Origin: Clostridium chauvoei
Lineage (GTDB): Bacteria > Bacillota > Clostridia > Clostridiales > Clostridiaceae
DNA length: 64,000 nucleotides
Reading direction: 5' to 3'
Assembly: GCF_002327185.1 (NCBI RefSeq)
Contig: NZ_CP018624.1
Span: 1,860,001-1,924,000 of the forward strand
Positions 27,216-36,914 of the stretch are shown piece by piece; the first letter of the stretch is position 1; every line of letters starts with the position of its first letter. The position numbers and the translations under genes were made by a program. The notes beneath the pieces were generated by a model that was given only the letters and a program-made list of their open reading frames with translations, did not search any database and was not told where the DNA came from.

Positions 27216-27733
27216 GAAAATAAATTATATATTAAAACTCTAATTAATGTTTCATGAGCATTTATTTTTAACTTAATATATATTATATTGAATATATCTT
27301 CATATCCTGGCATAATTATTATTGCTATTACCAAATAATTTAATTATAAAAAACATCCTATTATTTATAATTTTATCTTTTATAGCTAATTTTATTGCCT
27401 ATTTTCTATTTTAATGCTCTATATATAATCATTTCCATATATCAACTTTTCAATCATAAAAAGTGAGGTATATTAAAATAGCTATTTTAATATAATTAGC
27501 TATTAATACGCACCCCACTATAATTTTATTTTTAACTAAAATTATATGCATTTATTATTATAATATCTAAGCATATAATTTTTATAAATGTATTTTTTTT
27601 AGTTTCTACCTAGTTTTTTTTGTATTTACAGTTTTTTAATATTTTTTACAATTATTAAAAAATGAAAATGTACATATAATTAAATTTTTTAATAAAAAAT
27701 TTAGCCATCTTATTAATTATGTCTTCATTTCTA
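27216..27733. other. AT-rich region without an intact gene
   Basis: 518 bases with no convincing gene. A 40-codon minus-strand frame (MPGYEDIFNI opening, ending at about 27196) faintly recalls the kinase region before the ATPase domain, but too weakly to call. Visible structures are the perfect palindrome TAAAATAGCTATTTTA at 27476-27491 and a hairpin ATAATTTTA/TAAAATTAT at 27520-27545. Probably the decayed remainder of the sensor kinase locus. Confidence 0.4.
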
Positions 27734-28417
27734 TTAAGTGTATTTTTTTAACTGTAATATTTCTTCTTTAGATAAATTACGCCACTTTCCTATTTCTAAT
27801 TCATCTAATCTTATATTCATAATTCTAATACGTTCTAATCTTATTACATTGTATCCAAAAAACTTGCTCATTCTTCGAATTTGTCTATTTAATCCTTGAG
27901 TTAATATAATTTTAAAAGTGTTTTCTGAAATTCTTTCAACTACACAAGGTCTTGTTATAGTATTGCAAACTTCAACACCTGAAGCCATACCCTTAATAAA
28001 ATCATCGTCAAAATTTTTATCTACAGTTACTATATATTCTTTTTCATGATTGTTTTCTGATTCTAAAATTTTATTTGCTAATTCTCCGTCATTAGTCATT
28101 AATATTAATCCTTGTGAATCTTTATCTAATCTCCCTACTGGAAATATATATTCTGGATAATTTATAAAATCAATTATATTACTTTTAACATCTCTTGCTG
28201 CTGTGCATGTTATCCCTATAGGTTTATTCAATACAATATAAACCTTATCTTTTATTGGTATAGGTTTATTATCAATAAAAATATTATCTTCTTCTTCAAC
28301 CCATTGACCTGGCACACACAACTTTCCATTTACAGTTATTCTTTTTTCCTCAATAAATCTATTTGCTTCTTTTCTTGAACAAAATCCTAAATTACTAAGA
28401 AGTTTATTTATTCGCAT
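27734..28417 (-). CDS. rluF: 23S rRNA pseudouridine synthase, RluF type
   Basis: 227 residues. N-terminal S4 domain (RINKLLSNLGFCSRKEANRF) followed by the RsuA/RluB/E/F catalytic domain with GRLDKDSQGL (catalytic Asp) and TQGLNRQIRRM. The QGLNRQIRRM form and IGITCT are characteristic of RluF, which modifies U2604 of 23S rRNA; other members of the subfamily cannot be excluded. Stands alone. Confidence 0.85.
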   Translation of the reverse strand: MRINKLLSNLGFCSRKEANRFIEEKRITVNGKLCVPGQWVEEEDNIFIDNKPIPIKDKVYIVLNKPIGITCTAARDVKSNIIDFINYPEYIFPVGRLDKDSQGLILMTNDGELANKILESENNHEKEYIVTVDKNFDDDFIKGMASGVEVCNTITRPCVVERISENTFKIILTQGLNRQIRRMSKFFGYNVIRLERIRIMNIRLDELEIGKWRNLSKEEILQLKKYT

Positions 28418-28500
28418 GTAAAATCTTTATCCTTTCAATATGTCTCAATCTCTTTAAAATATTTTACTTAACTAATCTTAAATTTACAACTATGTATACA

Positions 28501-28535
28501 AAAAAACTCAGACTATCTAATAATCTAAGTTTTTT
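28501..28535. terminator. Hairpin terminator
   Basis: AAAAAACTCAGA and TCTAAGTTTTTT pair with one mismatch; it follows the decayed regulator on the minus strand and can act in both directions. Confidence 0.6.
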
Positions 28536-28583
28536 ATCTAAATTAATTTTGGCTTATATTTTTCTTTGCTCAAAGATACGTTG

Positions 28584-28877
28584 CTATAAAATATACCCTT
28601 GTCCTCTCTTAGTTTGTAGATAACCTATAGCCCCTATCTCTTAAAGCTTCTTCCTTAAACTCTACCTCACTTGTAGCCAAATTATATTTTAAATCCATAT
28701 AATTAAATATATCAACTTCATTATTTTTATAAGTTCTTCTTATAATGGATGAACTTCCTCAACAACATTTTCAAAATCTAAAGAATATTTTGTTTCATAT
28801 CCATATCTATTCAAAAAAGTGCTTAATTCTAACCTGATTTTTTCTTCATCTTTTATAATATAAATTTTATTATTCAT
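28584..28877 (-). pseudogene. OmpR-family response regulator, heavily decayed
   Basis: GGGGGATAAG precedes an ATG at 28877 and a normal receiver start (MNNKIYIIKDEEKIRLELST, then FLNRYGYETKYSLDFENVVEE), which stops after 45 codons. Further on, a different frame reads MDLKYNLATSEVEFKEE, the start of an OmpR winged helix, and then another frame reads LQTKRGQGYIL, its end, with a TAG at 28584. About half the gene is deleted and at least two frame changes are needed. The pattern resembles the VanR/BceR branch that works with membrane-stress kinases. Confidence 0.75.
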
Positions 28878-28952
28878 CTTATCCCCCTACCCTATAAAAA
28901 AATAGTACATTTTACTGTACTATTTTTAATTTTTATTAAATTATATCACAAT

Positions 28953-31900
28953 TTAAGTTCTCTCTATTTTAACTTTACTTCCACCCTTACCTGATTCAGC
29001 TGGTGTTAATATTAATTTTACTGGGACTCTATTTTTTATTGTCTCTACGTGACTTATTATTCCTACTTTTAATTTGTCATTGTGTATTTTTTCTAATGAA
29101 CTCATAACAATGTCTAATAAATTATCATCTAATGTTCCAAACCCTTCATCTAAGAAGAATAACTCTAATGGAGCTGTTCCTTTTAATTGGATTTCTGTTG
29201 ATAAAGCCAATGCTAATGCTAATGAAGCAATAAATGTCTCTCCACCTGAAAGTGTTGATGCATCTCTTTCTGCTCCACCATTTTTATAATCTCTAATTAT
29301 AAATTTCCCATTTTCATCTACTTCTAAAGCATAATTACCATTAGTTATATCTTTAAGGCGTTTAGATGCTTCAATAGAAACATATTTTAATCTAGTTGCT
29401 GCAACAAACTCTACAAATTTCTTACCTTTAAATAATTTATCTAAGTCATTTAATAACGCTAACTTATGCTCAACTTTTTCTTTTTGCTTTAGTAAGCCTT
29501 CAAGCTCTTTTATTTTATTTTCTATATTTTTAAACTCTTCTTCAACTTTAATTTTTATTTTACTCAATTCTTCAACTTGTTTTTTCTTTAAATCTTTTTC
29601 TTGTTTAATTTTTTCCCATTGTTCTTCTGTTAAAACTCTATTGTTAATTTTCTTAATTAAATTTTCTATAGTACCTTTAACTTTTGATAATTCATCATTA
29701 TATTTTTCAATTTCTATTTTAAAATCATTTATTTTATTTTTATTTATAATATTATTTCTTACTTCTTCAATACTTGAAAAACTTTCTTCTTTTAATATTG
29801 AATCTAATTTTTCTTTATCTCTATCTCTGTTCTTATGAAGCTCACTATTTTTAGTATTAAGACTAATTATCATATCATTATATTTTTGATAATTCTTTTC
29901 TATTTCTTCTTTTAATTTTTCAATATTAATAAAATTATTTTCAATTTTTTTCATTTCTTCTTGAATATGCGTTAACAAATTTTCTATATTATCAACATCT
30001 CCAATTTTATTTTTTATCTGTAGAATTTTTTCATTTCTATTTTTATCTTTTTCTTGTAATATTGATTTTTCTCTAGCTAAACTTTCTCTTATATTATTTA
30101 AAGTATTAACTAATGTATCTTTTTTAGTAATTAATTCCTCTATCTTTTCTCTATATTTCTTAATATTTATTTCGGCTTCTTCTCTTTCTTTTCTTTATTA
30201 ATTATCTCATCATTTTTAGCTTTAAAATCAATTACATTAGTTTTATCTTTTATATTATTTAATTTACTTTCATTATCTTTTAATATTTTTACTACTTCTT
30301 CATATTCTTCTTTTAAATTATTTAACTGTTTCTTTCCTTCTTCAGTTCTTGCTTCAATTTGTTTATATTTTGTATCTAAACTATGATATTCTTCTTTGAA
30401 TATGGTTACTAATTTTTCTAGATTTTCTTTTTGAATATTATAGTTATTAATATTCTTTTCCAACTCTATAAACTTTTTTTCTAGTTGTTCTACTGAATAT
30501 TTCTTAAAGTCTTCCCCTAAATCTAATATTGATTTTTTATTTTCTTCTAGTCTCTCCTCAGTTATTTTCTTATTTGTTTCTACTTTTGTAATTTCATATT
30601 GAAGCTCATTAAGTGTTTTTTCTTTTTCTTCAATGCTTTTTTCTAAAGCTTTAACATCTTTTAATTCTACATGTTTTAAATTTTCTTTATGATGTTCTAC
30701 TGATCCGCAAACCGGACAAGCTTTACCTTCATTTAGATCTTTTCTTAAGGTATTTGCCAAATTTTCTATCTGTAATTCTTTAACATCAGCCTTTAAAACT
30801 TCTATTTCTTCTTTTAATTTAATATGCCTCTCTCTATTTTCTTTTAAGAAAATATCATAATTTATTACATCTTTCTTATACTTATCTATTTCTTCATTAT
30901 ATTTATTAAAATTTTCCCAAGCTTTCTTACTTTCAGAGTTTAACTTTTGCAATTCTAATAAATCATTTTGATTTCCCGGGCAATTTTTTATTAATTCTTC
31001 TAAATTTTTTTCATTTTCTCCTAAAGATTTCTTTTTTTCATCTAATTGATTTTTTATCTTTATTTCACTTTCATTATTAATTTTTATGCCATTATTAATC
31101 TTTTCAATTTTAATTTTAATATCTTTCTCTCTTTTTAATATATCTTCATAACTATTAGTAATGAGTAATCCTTTTTGAACTTCATTTTTAAATTCATTAT
31201 CTATTTTTAGGCTATCTCTACGTTTTTCTTCCTCTTCTACAACTATATTTCCTTTCTCTATTCTACCTTCGATAGTAATTAAATTCTTATTATTTAATTC
31301 TTGATTTTTTTCTAAATCTTTAACTTTATTTTCTAATGATTCTATTTCTTTTTCTAAATTTATTAAAATTCTTCTATCTTCTAAAGCATCTTTAACTTTT
31401 TGTTCTCTTATTTTATACTCAGGTAATTCTTTATCTTTTTTTAATCGAGCATTATTCCATTCTTCTTCTATATTTAATTTTTTTCTTTAATATTCTCTAA
31501 GTTTGACATACATTCTTTTAATTCTTTTTCTGTAACTTCTATATTCCTTATAATATCTTCATATGTCAAAATATACGGATTTACTTTAAGTGCTGATTCT
31601 CCTAATTTTATAACCTTCTTAATTCTTTCAATATCTTCTGCTTTAGAAATAAGTTGTTCTTCTTTATTCTTATATTCATTAATCTCTAACTGTAAATTCC
31701 AAAGTTCTTGGTTTTCTTTAAATTTATCCTCTATAAATTTTAATTCATTACTAACACTATCTAAGTTTTCTATGCTTGTTTTTAATTCTTCACTTTTTTC
31801 ATTTTTCTTTTCTTCGCTTATATCCTCATATCCCATTAGTTGTCCTAAAAGCACACTATTTTCAGTCTTTTCTTTATTTATTTCTCTTGAAAGCTTTCTT

Positions 31901-32445
31901 GATAAATTATCACCATATTGTTGTAGATTAAATAACCTTTCAAGCATTTCTCTTCTACTTTTACCCTCTAACTTTAAAAACTCTGAAAATTTTCCTTGTG
32001 GTAAAACTACGGTTCTAGTAAAATCTTCTAAGCTTAATCCTATTATTTCTTTGCATTTTTCAGTAACACTTTTTACTTTATCAGCTAAGATTATTTCTTC
32101 CTCATTAGTAATATCAATTATTTTACATTTTCCAGATATGGGGTTTCCTGTTTTTTTATCTCTTTTAAATTCTCTGACTACTAAATATTTTTTCACTTCT
32201 GAACCTGATATCTGAAATTCAAAACTTACATTCAATTTGTCACAATTAGTATTAATATAATTAGAACTCTTTCTAGATACTTCTCCATATAAAGCTAAAG
32301 TTATCCCATCTAATATAGTTGATTTTCCACTTCCAGTTGGTCCAAAAATCCCAAAAAAACCTCTATCAGTCAATTTATTAAAGTCTATTGTTTGTTCTTC
32401 TATAAAACTATTTAATCCCTTTATTTTAAGTTTAATTGGTTTCAT
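28953..32445 (-). pseudogene. sbcC: Exonuclease subunit SbcC, broken by two -1 frameshifts
   Basis: Three frames add up to a complete SbcC of about 1160 residues. Part 1 (31474-32445) has Walker A GPTGSGKST near 36 and the Q-loop TVVLPQGKFSEFL. Part 2 (open from 31484 to 30167) has long coiled coils and the zinc-hook CPVCGS. Part 3 (from about 30187 to 28953) has the signature TLSGGETF and Walker B ELFFLDEGFGTLD. Shift 1 is in the A7 run at 31478-31484, where eight A's restore KEKKLNIEEE. Shift 2 is in AAAAGAAAGA near 30185-30190. The gene overlaps sbcD by 14 bases. With SbcD it would cleave hairpins and process double-strand ends; as read, only a truncated protein is made. Confidence 0.92.
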
Positions 32446-33649
32446 CTTCTTCTCCTCCCTCTACTATAGATAAAAGTAATTCTATAACTTCATCATCTGC
32501 TTCTACTCCTCTTTCTTTTCTGTAAAACTCTTTAAATATATCTTGAAAAGATTTTTCTGATATATTCATTTCATCATCATTTTCTTCAATTCCATTTAAT
32601 TTAGGTATTATCTCAAGTATGTCACTTTTTATATCTTTCATCTGTTTTATTTCGTCTTCTCTAATATATCTATCAGTAGCTACTTCTAAATATACCCAGC
32701 AGTTTCTATCTTTATTTTCTTCACATTTATTTATTGCCTCTTCTATACTTTTACATCTCCAAATTTCTATTGGCTTATATACTTTGAAATCAACTTCACT
32801 TATTTTGCTTTCTTCTCCAGCCTTAACATCAACAATAAAACATTTCTTAGTAAAATTAATTTCCTTTTTATTGTAATGTAATGGTGATCCAGAATATCTA
32901 GCTCTTTTTTCTGTACCTGGAACTATCTGTGGCTTATGAACATGACCTAAAGCAATATACTGTGCTTCATCAGGGAAACAACTTCCATCTACAATATAAC
33001 TTCCCCCTAATTGAATACTTCTTTCTGACCCACTTTCTTCACTTTTCATAACAAATAAGTGTGATACTATAAGATTTATAGTATCCTCTCTATAATTTTC
33101 TTTAAGTGAATTAAATAATGAACGAATTCTATCCCCATAAGATTTTACTTTTTCTTCATCACTATCCATTTCTCCATACAGTACTTCATTTAATCTTTTT
33201 TCACTTGGATATGCTACAGTTAATATAACTGCCTTCTCATTATTTATTTCTATCTCAATAAAACCTTCACCTGAATTTAAAACTTTGTGTTTCCCATAAT
33301 CTCCAGATTGAATTATAGTTTTAGGTGTTCCTACCATTATAATTCCATGTTCCATAGCTAATGGTCCTGCAGCAACTAATCTTTCTGGATTATCATGGTT
33401 TCCAGCAATAACTAATGTAAGTCTTTCTCCATCTTTTGATAACTTTTTTAATGTATCATAAAACATTTTTTCTGCTCTAGCAGGTGGATTACTTGTATCA
33501 TAAATATCACCTGCAATAATTATTAAATCTACATTATTTTCCTGAACTATTTTAACAAAGTCTTCTAAAAATTCTTCTTGCTCATCCATTCTACTATTGC
33601 CCTCTAGATTTTTTCCTAAATGCCAATCAGCTGTATGTAATATTCTCAT
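32432..33649 (-). CDS. sbcD: Exonuclease subunit SbcD
   Basis: 405 residues. Metallophosphoesterase motifs: HTADWHLGK near 5, AGDIYD near 46, IAGNHDNPERL near 81, VSHLFV near 192 and ALGHVHKPQ near 235. The Mn2+-dependent nuclease partner of SbcC. The basic, acidic-tailed C-terminus (last 60 residues) is the capping and SbcC-binding region. The gene is intact while its partner is frameshifted, which argues that the sbcC shifts are either recent or artefactual. Ribosome site AGGAGGAATAAA. Confidence 0.93.
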   Translation of the reverse strand: MRILHTADWHLGKNLEGNSRMDEQEEFLEDFVKIVQENNVDLIIIAGDIYDTSNPPARAEKMFYDTLKKLSKDGERLTLVIAGNHDNPERLVAAGPLAMEHGIIMVGTPKTIIQSGDYGKHKVLNSGEGFIEIEINNEKAVILTVAYPSEKRLNEVLYGEMDSDEEKVKSYGDRIRSLFNSLKENYREDTINLIVSHLFVMKSEESGSERSIQLGGSYIVDGSCFPDEAQYIALGHVHKPQIVPGTEKRARYSGSPLHYNKKEINFTKKCFIVDVKAGEESKISEVDFKVYKPIEIWRCKSIEEAINKCEENKDRNCWVYLEVATDRYIREDEIKQMKDIKSDILEIIPKLNGIEENDDEMNISEKSFQDIFKEFYRKERGVEADDEVIELLLSIVEGGEEDETN

Positions 33650-33847
33650 TTTATTCCTCCTATTATTGATATATATATAAATAAACTACTTTTCTAATAT
33701 AAAATTATCTTTTTTATAAATATTATATCATTAATAGATAAATCCCTTTAGTATTATTTGTAAATAAAACTTTAAATTTAAAGGATTCACCTCCTTATAA
33801 ATAGAATATTTAATTAATAATTATTTCATAATTGAAAGGGTGTTTTT
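33650..33847. other. Divergent intergenic region
   Basis: 198 bases between sbcD and the flavoprotein gene. AT-rich; no operator recognised. The strong plus-strand ribosome site GAAAGGGTG lies at 33834-33842. Confidence 0.35.
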
Positions 33848-35326
33848 ATGAGTGATAAAGTATTTGACGTAATTGTAATTGGATCTGGTCTTGGAGGATT
33901 GCGTTCCACTCAAGAACTTTTAAAAAACAATTTAAAAGTTTGTATGATAACCTCTAAAGAATTTTGCTCTGGATCTAGTTTTTATCCTGGAACTTGGGGT
34001 CTTGGTATGATAGGTCCTAAAAATGAGAATGATAAAAAAGATTTATTAGAAAATATACTTAAAGTTGGTTGTAATAGATCAAATCCTAAACTTAGTTCAA
34101 TCTTAGTAGATAAAGTTAATGATGAATTAGATTTACTTTTAAAAGAAGGAATCAAATTCAAAAGAAGTGTTGATCCTGAAGGAGTTATTCCTTGCTTTGA
34201 TTCTAATAAAAGAAGATGGCTTGGTTTCGACTTTTCAAGTGCCAAAAAAAGCTTTTCTGAAATGTTAGATAATAAGAATTTAACTGTATTTTGTAAAACT
34301 AAAGTAATTAATATTTATAATATAAAAGATAATTCTAAAGGAGTATTAGTTGAAAATAGTAATGGATTTTTAGAGCTATTGAAATCAAAAACTATAATTA
34401 TAGCCTCTGGAGGATATACTTGTTTGTTCCAACATAATTTTTCTCTTGAACTTAACTCCCCAATAATTCAATATTTAGCATATAAAAATGGTTGTGAGCT
34501 TATAAATTTAGATCTTATTCAATTTATACCAGCATATATTAATCCTTTATATAAAACAGTTTTTAATGAACGGGTTTTTAATTATATCACTTTAAAAGAT
34601 AGAGATGGTAATAATATACTAAAAGATTTATCTTCTATTGATGAATTATTAAAAGAAAGATCTACTTATGGACCTTTTACAAGTAGACTTAAATCTAATA
34701 TTATTGATAAAAAAATATTTCAATATTATAAAAAGGATAATGACAGTGTTTATTTTGAATACCCAAAGAATATAGAAAACATAGATGATACTTTAATATA
34801 TAATTATTTTAAATGGCTTAAGGAATCTAATAAAAATATAAAAGATAAAATTCATATAGCGCCTTTTGCTCATGCCTGTAATGGTGGACTTAAAATAGAT
34901 GAAAATGCTTCTACTACTGTTAAGGGAATATTTGCTTGTGGTGAAGCAACTGGAGGTGTTCACGGAGCTGATCGAATAGGTGGATTATCTACTTCCAATG
35001 CTTTAGTTTTTGGTGCAATTGCTGGAAAAAATGCTAGTGAATATTGTAAGTCTCATGAATTTGAAGATTTTAACATTGATATTAATTCTAATATTGAAAT
35101 TAATGAAAAAGATATTATTGAGTTTAATAATATTTTATTTAATATCAGAAAAACTCTTTATCTTGAAGCCTCTATATTAAAAGACGATAAAAGCATACAA
35201 AAGGCTAAAAAAACAATAACTTCACTTATGAGAGAATTTAAAAATCTTAAACTCTCTCTAACTAATAACTCAATACTTGAAAGTTATTTGAATTTTTCTT
35301 TACTATATCTAAATAGCATAAAATAA
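33848..35326 (+). CDS. FAD-dependent oxidoreductase, fumarate reductase/L-aspartate oxidase-like
   Basis: 492 residues. N-terminal dinucleotide fold DVIVIGSGLGGLRST at 8-22. IIASGGYTCLF near 187 and the C-terminal HACNGGLKIDENASTTVKGI with ACGEATGGVHGADRIGGLST near 345-390 are the FAD and substrate motifs of the FrdA/NadB superfamily. No covalent-FAD histidine motif or membrane partners are visible, so it is a soluble stand-alone member. Substrate unknown; L-aspartate oxidase is a guess that the lack of nadA/nadC neighbours does not support. Confidence 0.75.
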   Translation: MSDKVFDVIVIGSGLGGLRSTQELLKNNLKVCMITSKEFCSGSSFYPGTWGLGMIGPKNENDKKDLLENILKVGCNRSNPKLSSILVDKVNDELDLLLKEGIKFKRSVDPEGVIPCFDSNKRRWLGFDFSSAKKSFSEMLDNKNLTVFCKTKVINIYNIKDNSKGVLVENSNGFLELLKSKTIIIASGGYTCLFQHNFSLELNSPIIQYLAYKNGCELINLDLIQFIPAYINPLYKTVFNERVFNYITLKDRDGNNILKDLSSIDELLKERSTYGPFTSRLKSNIIDKKIFQYYKKDNDSVYFEYPKNIENIDDTLIYNYFKWLKESNKNIKDKIHIAPFAHACNGGLKIDENASTTVKGIFACGEATGGVHGADRIGGLSTSNALVFGAIAGKNASEYCKSHEFEDFNIDINSNIEINEKDIIEFNNILFNIRKTLYLEASILKDDKSIQKAKKTITSLMREFKNLKLSLTNNSILESYLNFSLLYLNSIK

Positions 35327-35334
35327 CTCTATGA

Positions 35335-35354
35335 ACCCAAAAATCTTCAAACAT
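35335..35354 (+). terminator. Left half of a terminator split by IS256 copy 2
   Basis: AAAAATCTTCAAA at 35339-35351 originally paired with TTTGAAGATTTTTT, now at about 36891-36904. The IS256 element lies in the loop. Removing it restores a normal two-way terminator between the flavoprotein gene and pduL. Confidence 0.75.
35347..35354. repeat. Left target-site duplication of IS256 copy 2
   Basis: TCAAACAT, repeated exactly at 36876-36883. Confidence 0.95.
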
Positions 35355-35357
35355 GAG

Positions 35358-35403
35358 ACAGTAGATAGTTTTGTGTAAAAATAAAACTATCTACTGTTTT
35401 TTT
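35358..35403 (+). terminator. Hairpin terminator in IS256 left end, copy 2
   Basis: Same 15-base stem and T-tract as in copy 1. It replaces the interrupted native terminator for the flavoprotein gene. Confidence 0.8.
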
Positions 35404-35459
35404 GTATTAACAGTTGGAAGTTTTGGAATAATATACTATATAAATTAGGAGGAATTATT

Positions 35460-36698
35460 ATGACAAGAAAAATTGATACCAACTTTGATTACAATGAGGA
35501 AATTAAAAGATGTAAAACAATCGATGATGTAATGGGTAAAAACGGATTAATACAAAGATTAGTTAAAGATGTCCTTGAAAATATATTAGAAGGTGAAATG
35601 GAAGAACATCTAGGAAGAAATAAATATGAACGTGTAGAAGCAGTTGATCAAACTAAGAAGAACTACAGGAATGGTTATAGTCGCAAGAATTTAAGAAGTT
35701 CCTTCGGTGACGTCGACCTAGACGTACCCCGTGATAGAAATGCTGAATTTGAGCCACAAATTATAAAAAAATATGAAACTGTGTATACTGAGTTAGATAA
35801 AAAGATTATATCTTTATATGCTAAAGGTATGTCAACATCTGATATTCAGGCTGAAATTGAAGACTTATATGGAATAACTATATCACCATCGATGGTATCT
35901 AAAATAACTGATAAAGTGCTTGCTAGCGCCGCCGAATGGCAAAATAGAGTATTAGATAAAATATATCCAATAGTTTATTTAGATGCTATGTACTTTAAAG
36001 TTAGAAGTAATGGAAAGATAGTTAACAAGGCTGTCTATATATGCTTAGGATACACTATGGAAGGATATAAAGATATTTTAGGTATATGGGTTGATGAAGC
36101 AGAAGGTGCTAAATTCTGGTTAGGAATTTGCAATGATTTAAAAAATAGAGGTGTAAAAGAAATTTTAATTGCTTGTATGGATGGATTAAAAGGTCTTCCA
36201 CAAGCTATAAAAACAGTATTTCCATCAGTAAATATTCAAACATGTATTGTTCATCAAATAAGAAATTCAATAAAATACATAGCTTCAAAAGATAAAAAAG
36301 CATTTATGAAAGATTTGAAGGAGGTTTATAAGGCTACAACAGAGGAACTTGCGTTAGCACAGCTAGATAATTTAAAGGAGAGATGGGGAGATAAATATGG
36401 AATAGTAATAGATTCCTGGTATAACAATTGGAGTAACCTTTCAACATTTTTTGACTTCTCTCCAACTATAAGAAAGATGATTTATACTACAAATATCTTA
36501 GAGGGTTTTAATCGTCAAATACGTAAATTCACTAAAGTTAGAGTCATATTCCCAACTGATGAATCTTTAAATAAGTGTGTTTACTTAGCAACAATGGAGA
36601 TACTAGAAAAATGGACTCAACCTATACATAATTGGGGTGCTACGCTAGCGGAGCTATCAATAATATTTGAAGATCAATTAAAAGATGAATTAGCTTAA
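35460..36698 (+). CDS. IS256-family transposase, copy 2
   Basis: 412 residues, identical to copy 1 except Tyr for Cys at residue 109 (codon TAT at 35784-35786). All DDE residues are intact. Same TTAGGAGGAATTATT ribosome site. Confidence 0.95.
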   Translation: MTRKIDTNFDYNEEIKRCKTIDDVMGKNGLIQRLVKDVLENILEGEMEEHLGRNKYERVEAVDQTKKNYRNGYSRKNLRSSFGDVDLDVPRDRNAEFEPQIIKKYETVYTELDKKIISLYAKGMSTSDIQAEIEDLYGITISPSMVSKITDKVLASAAEWQNRVLDKIYPIVYLDAMYFKVRSNGKIVNKAVYICLGYTMEGYKDILGIWVDEAEGAKFWLGICNDLKNRGVKEILIACMDGLKGLPQAIKTVFPSVNIQTCIVHQIRNSIKYIASKDKKAFMKDLKEVYKATTEELALAQLDNLKERWGDKYGIVIDSWYNNWSNLSTFFDFSPTIRKMIYTTNILEGFNRQIRKFTKVRVIFPTDESLNKCVYLATMEILEKWTQPIHNWGATLAELSIIFEDQLKDELA

Positions 36699-36801
36699 AA
36701 GCTTGTACTTTTTATAAATTATATGCATACTATTAGATTTTTTTGAAATACTAAAAAAGGTAATAAGAAACATTATTAGTATTTCTTAAATATAAAAAAA
36801 T

Positions 36802-36829
36802 ATTACTGGAAATGAAAATTTCCAGTAAT
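36802..36829 (-). terminator. Hairpin in IS256 right end, copy 2
   Basis: Same stem as in copy 1 (ATTACTGGAAAT/ATTTCCAGTAAT), T-tract on the minus strand. It would stop pduL transcripts that pass the broken native terminator. Confidence 0.7.
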
Positions 36830-36875
36830 GTTAAAATAATAAAAATGATAATTACACAGAATTATCTATTCTCTC

Positions 36876-36883
36876 TCAAACAT
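36876..36883. repeat. Right target-site duplication of IS256 copy 2
   Basis: TCAAACAT, identical to 35347-35354. Confidence 0.95.
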
Positions 36884-36914
36884 TTTATTATTTGAAGATT
36901 TTTTATTTGTTAAA

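Larger units (their letters stand above)
35355..36875 (+). mobile_element. IS256-family insertion sequence, copy 2 (1521 bp)
   Basis: Same length, ends and gene as copy 1 at 11064-12584, with a separate 8-bp duplication TCAAACAT. Both copies have the transposase on the plus strand. Direct orientation 24.3 kb apart means recombination between them could delete the intervening block, including rbs, sbcCD and the sugar operon. Confidence 0.95.

Noticed and set aside
27196-27316. Forty-codon minus-strand ORF (MPGYEDIFNI...) as a gene.
   Set aside because: No ribosome site and only faint similarity to a kinase region; more likely part of the decayed sensor kinase locus.
27476-27545. Palindromes TAAAATAGCTATTTTA and ATAATTTTA/TAAAATTAT as operators or terminators.
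   Set aside because: Palindromes of this AT-only type arise often by chance in DNA of this composition, and no gene start or end is nearby.
33778-33803. AAGGATTCACCTCCTT resembles the 3' end of 16S rRNA (anti-Shine-Dalgarno).
   Set aside because: It has an inserted T compared with GGATCACCTCCTT and no other rRNA sequence is nearby. On the minus strand it is a ribosome-site-like AAGGAGGTG without a convincing ORF after it. Treated as chance.
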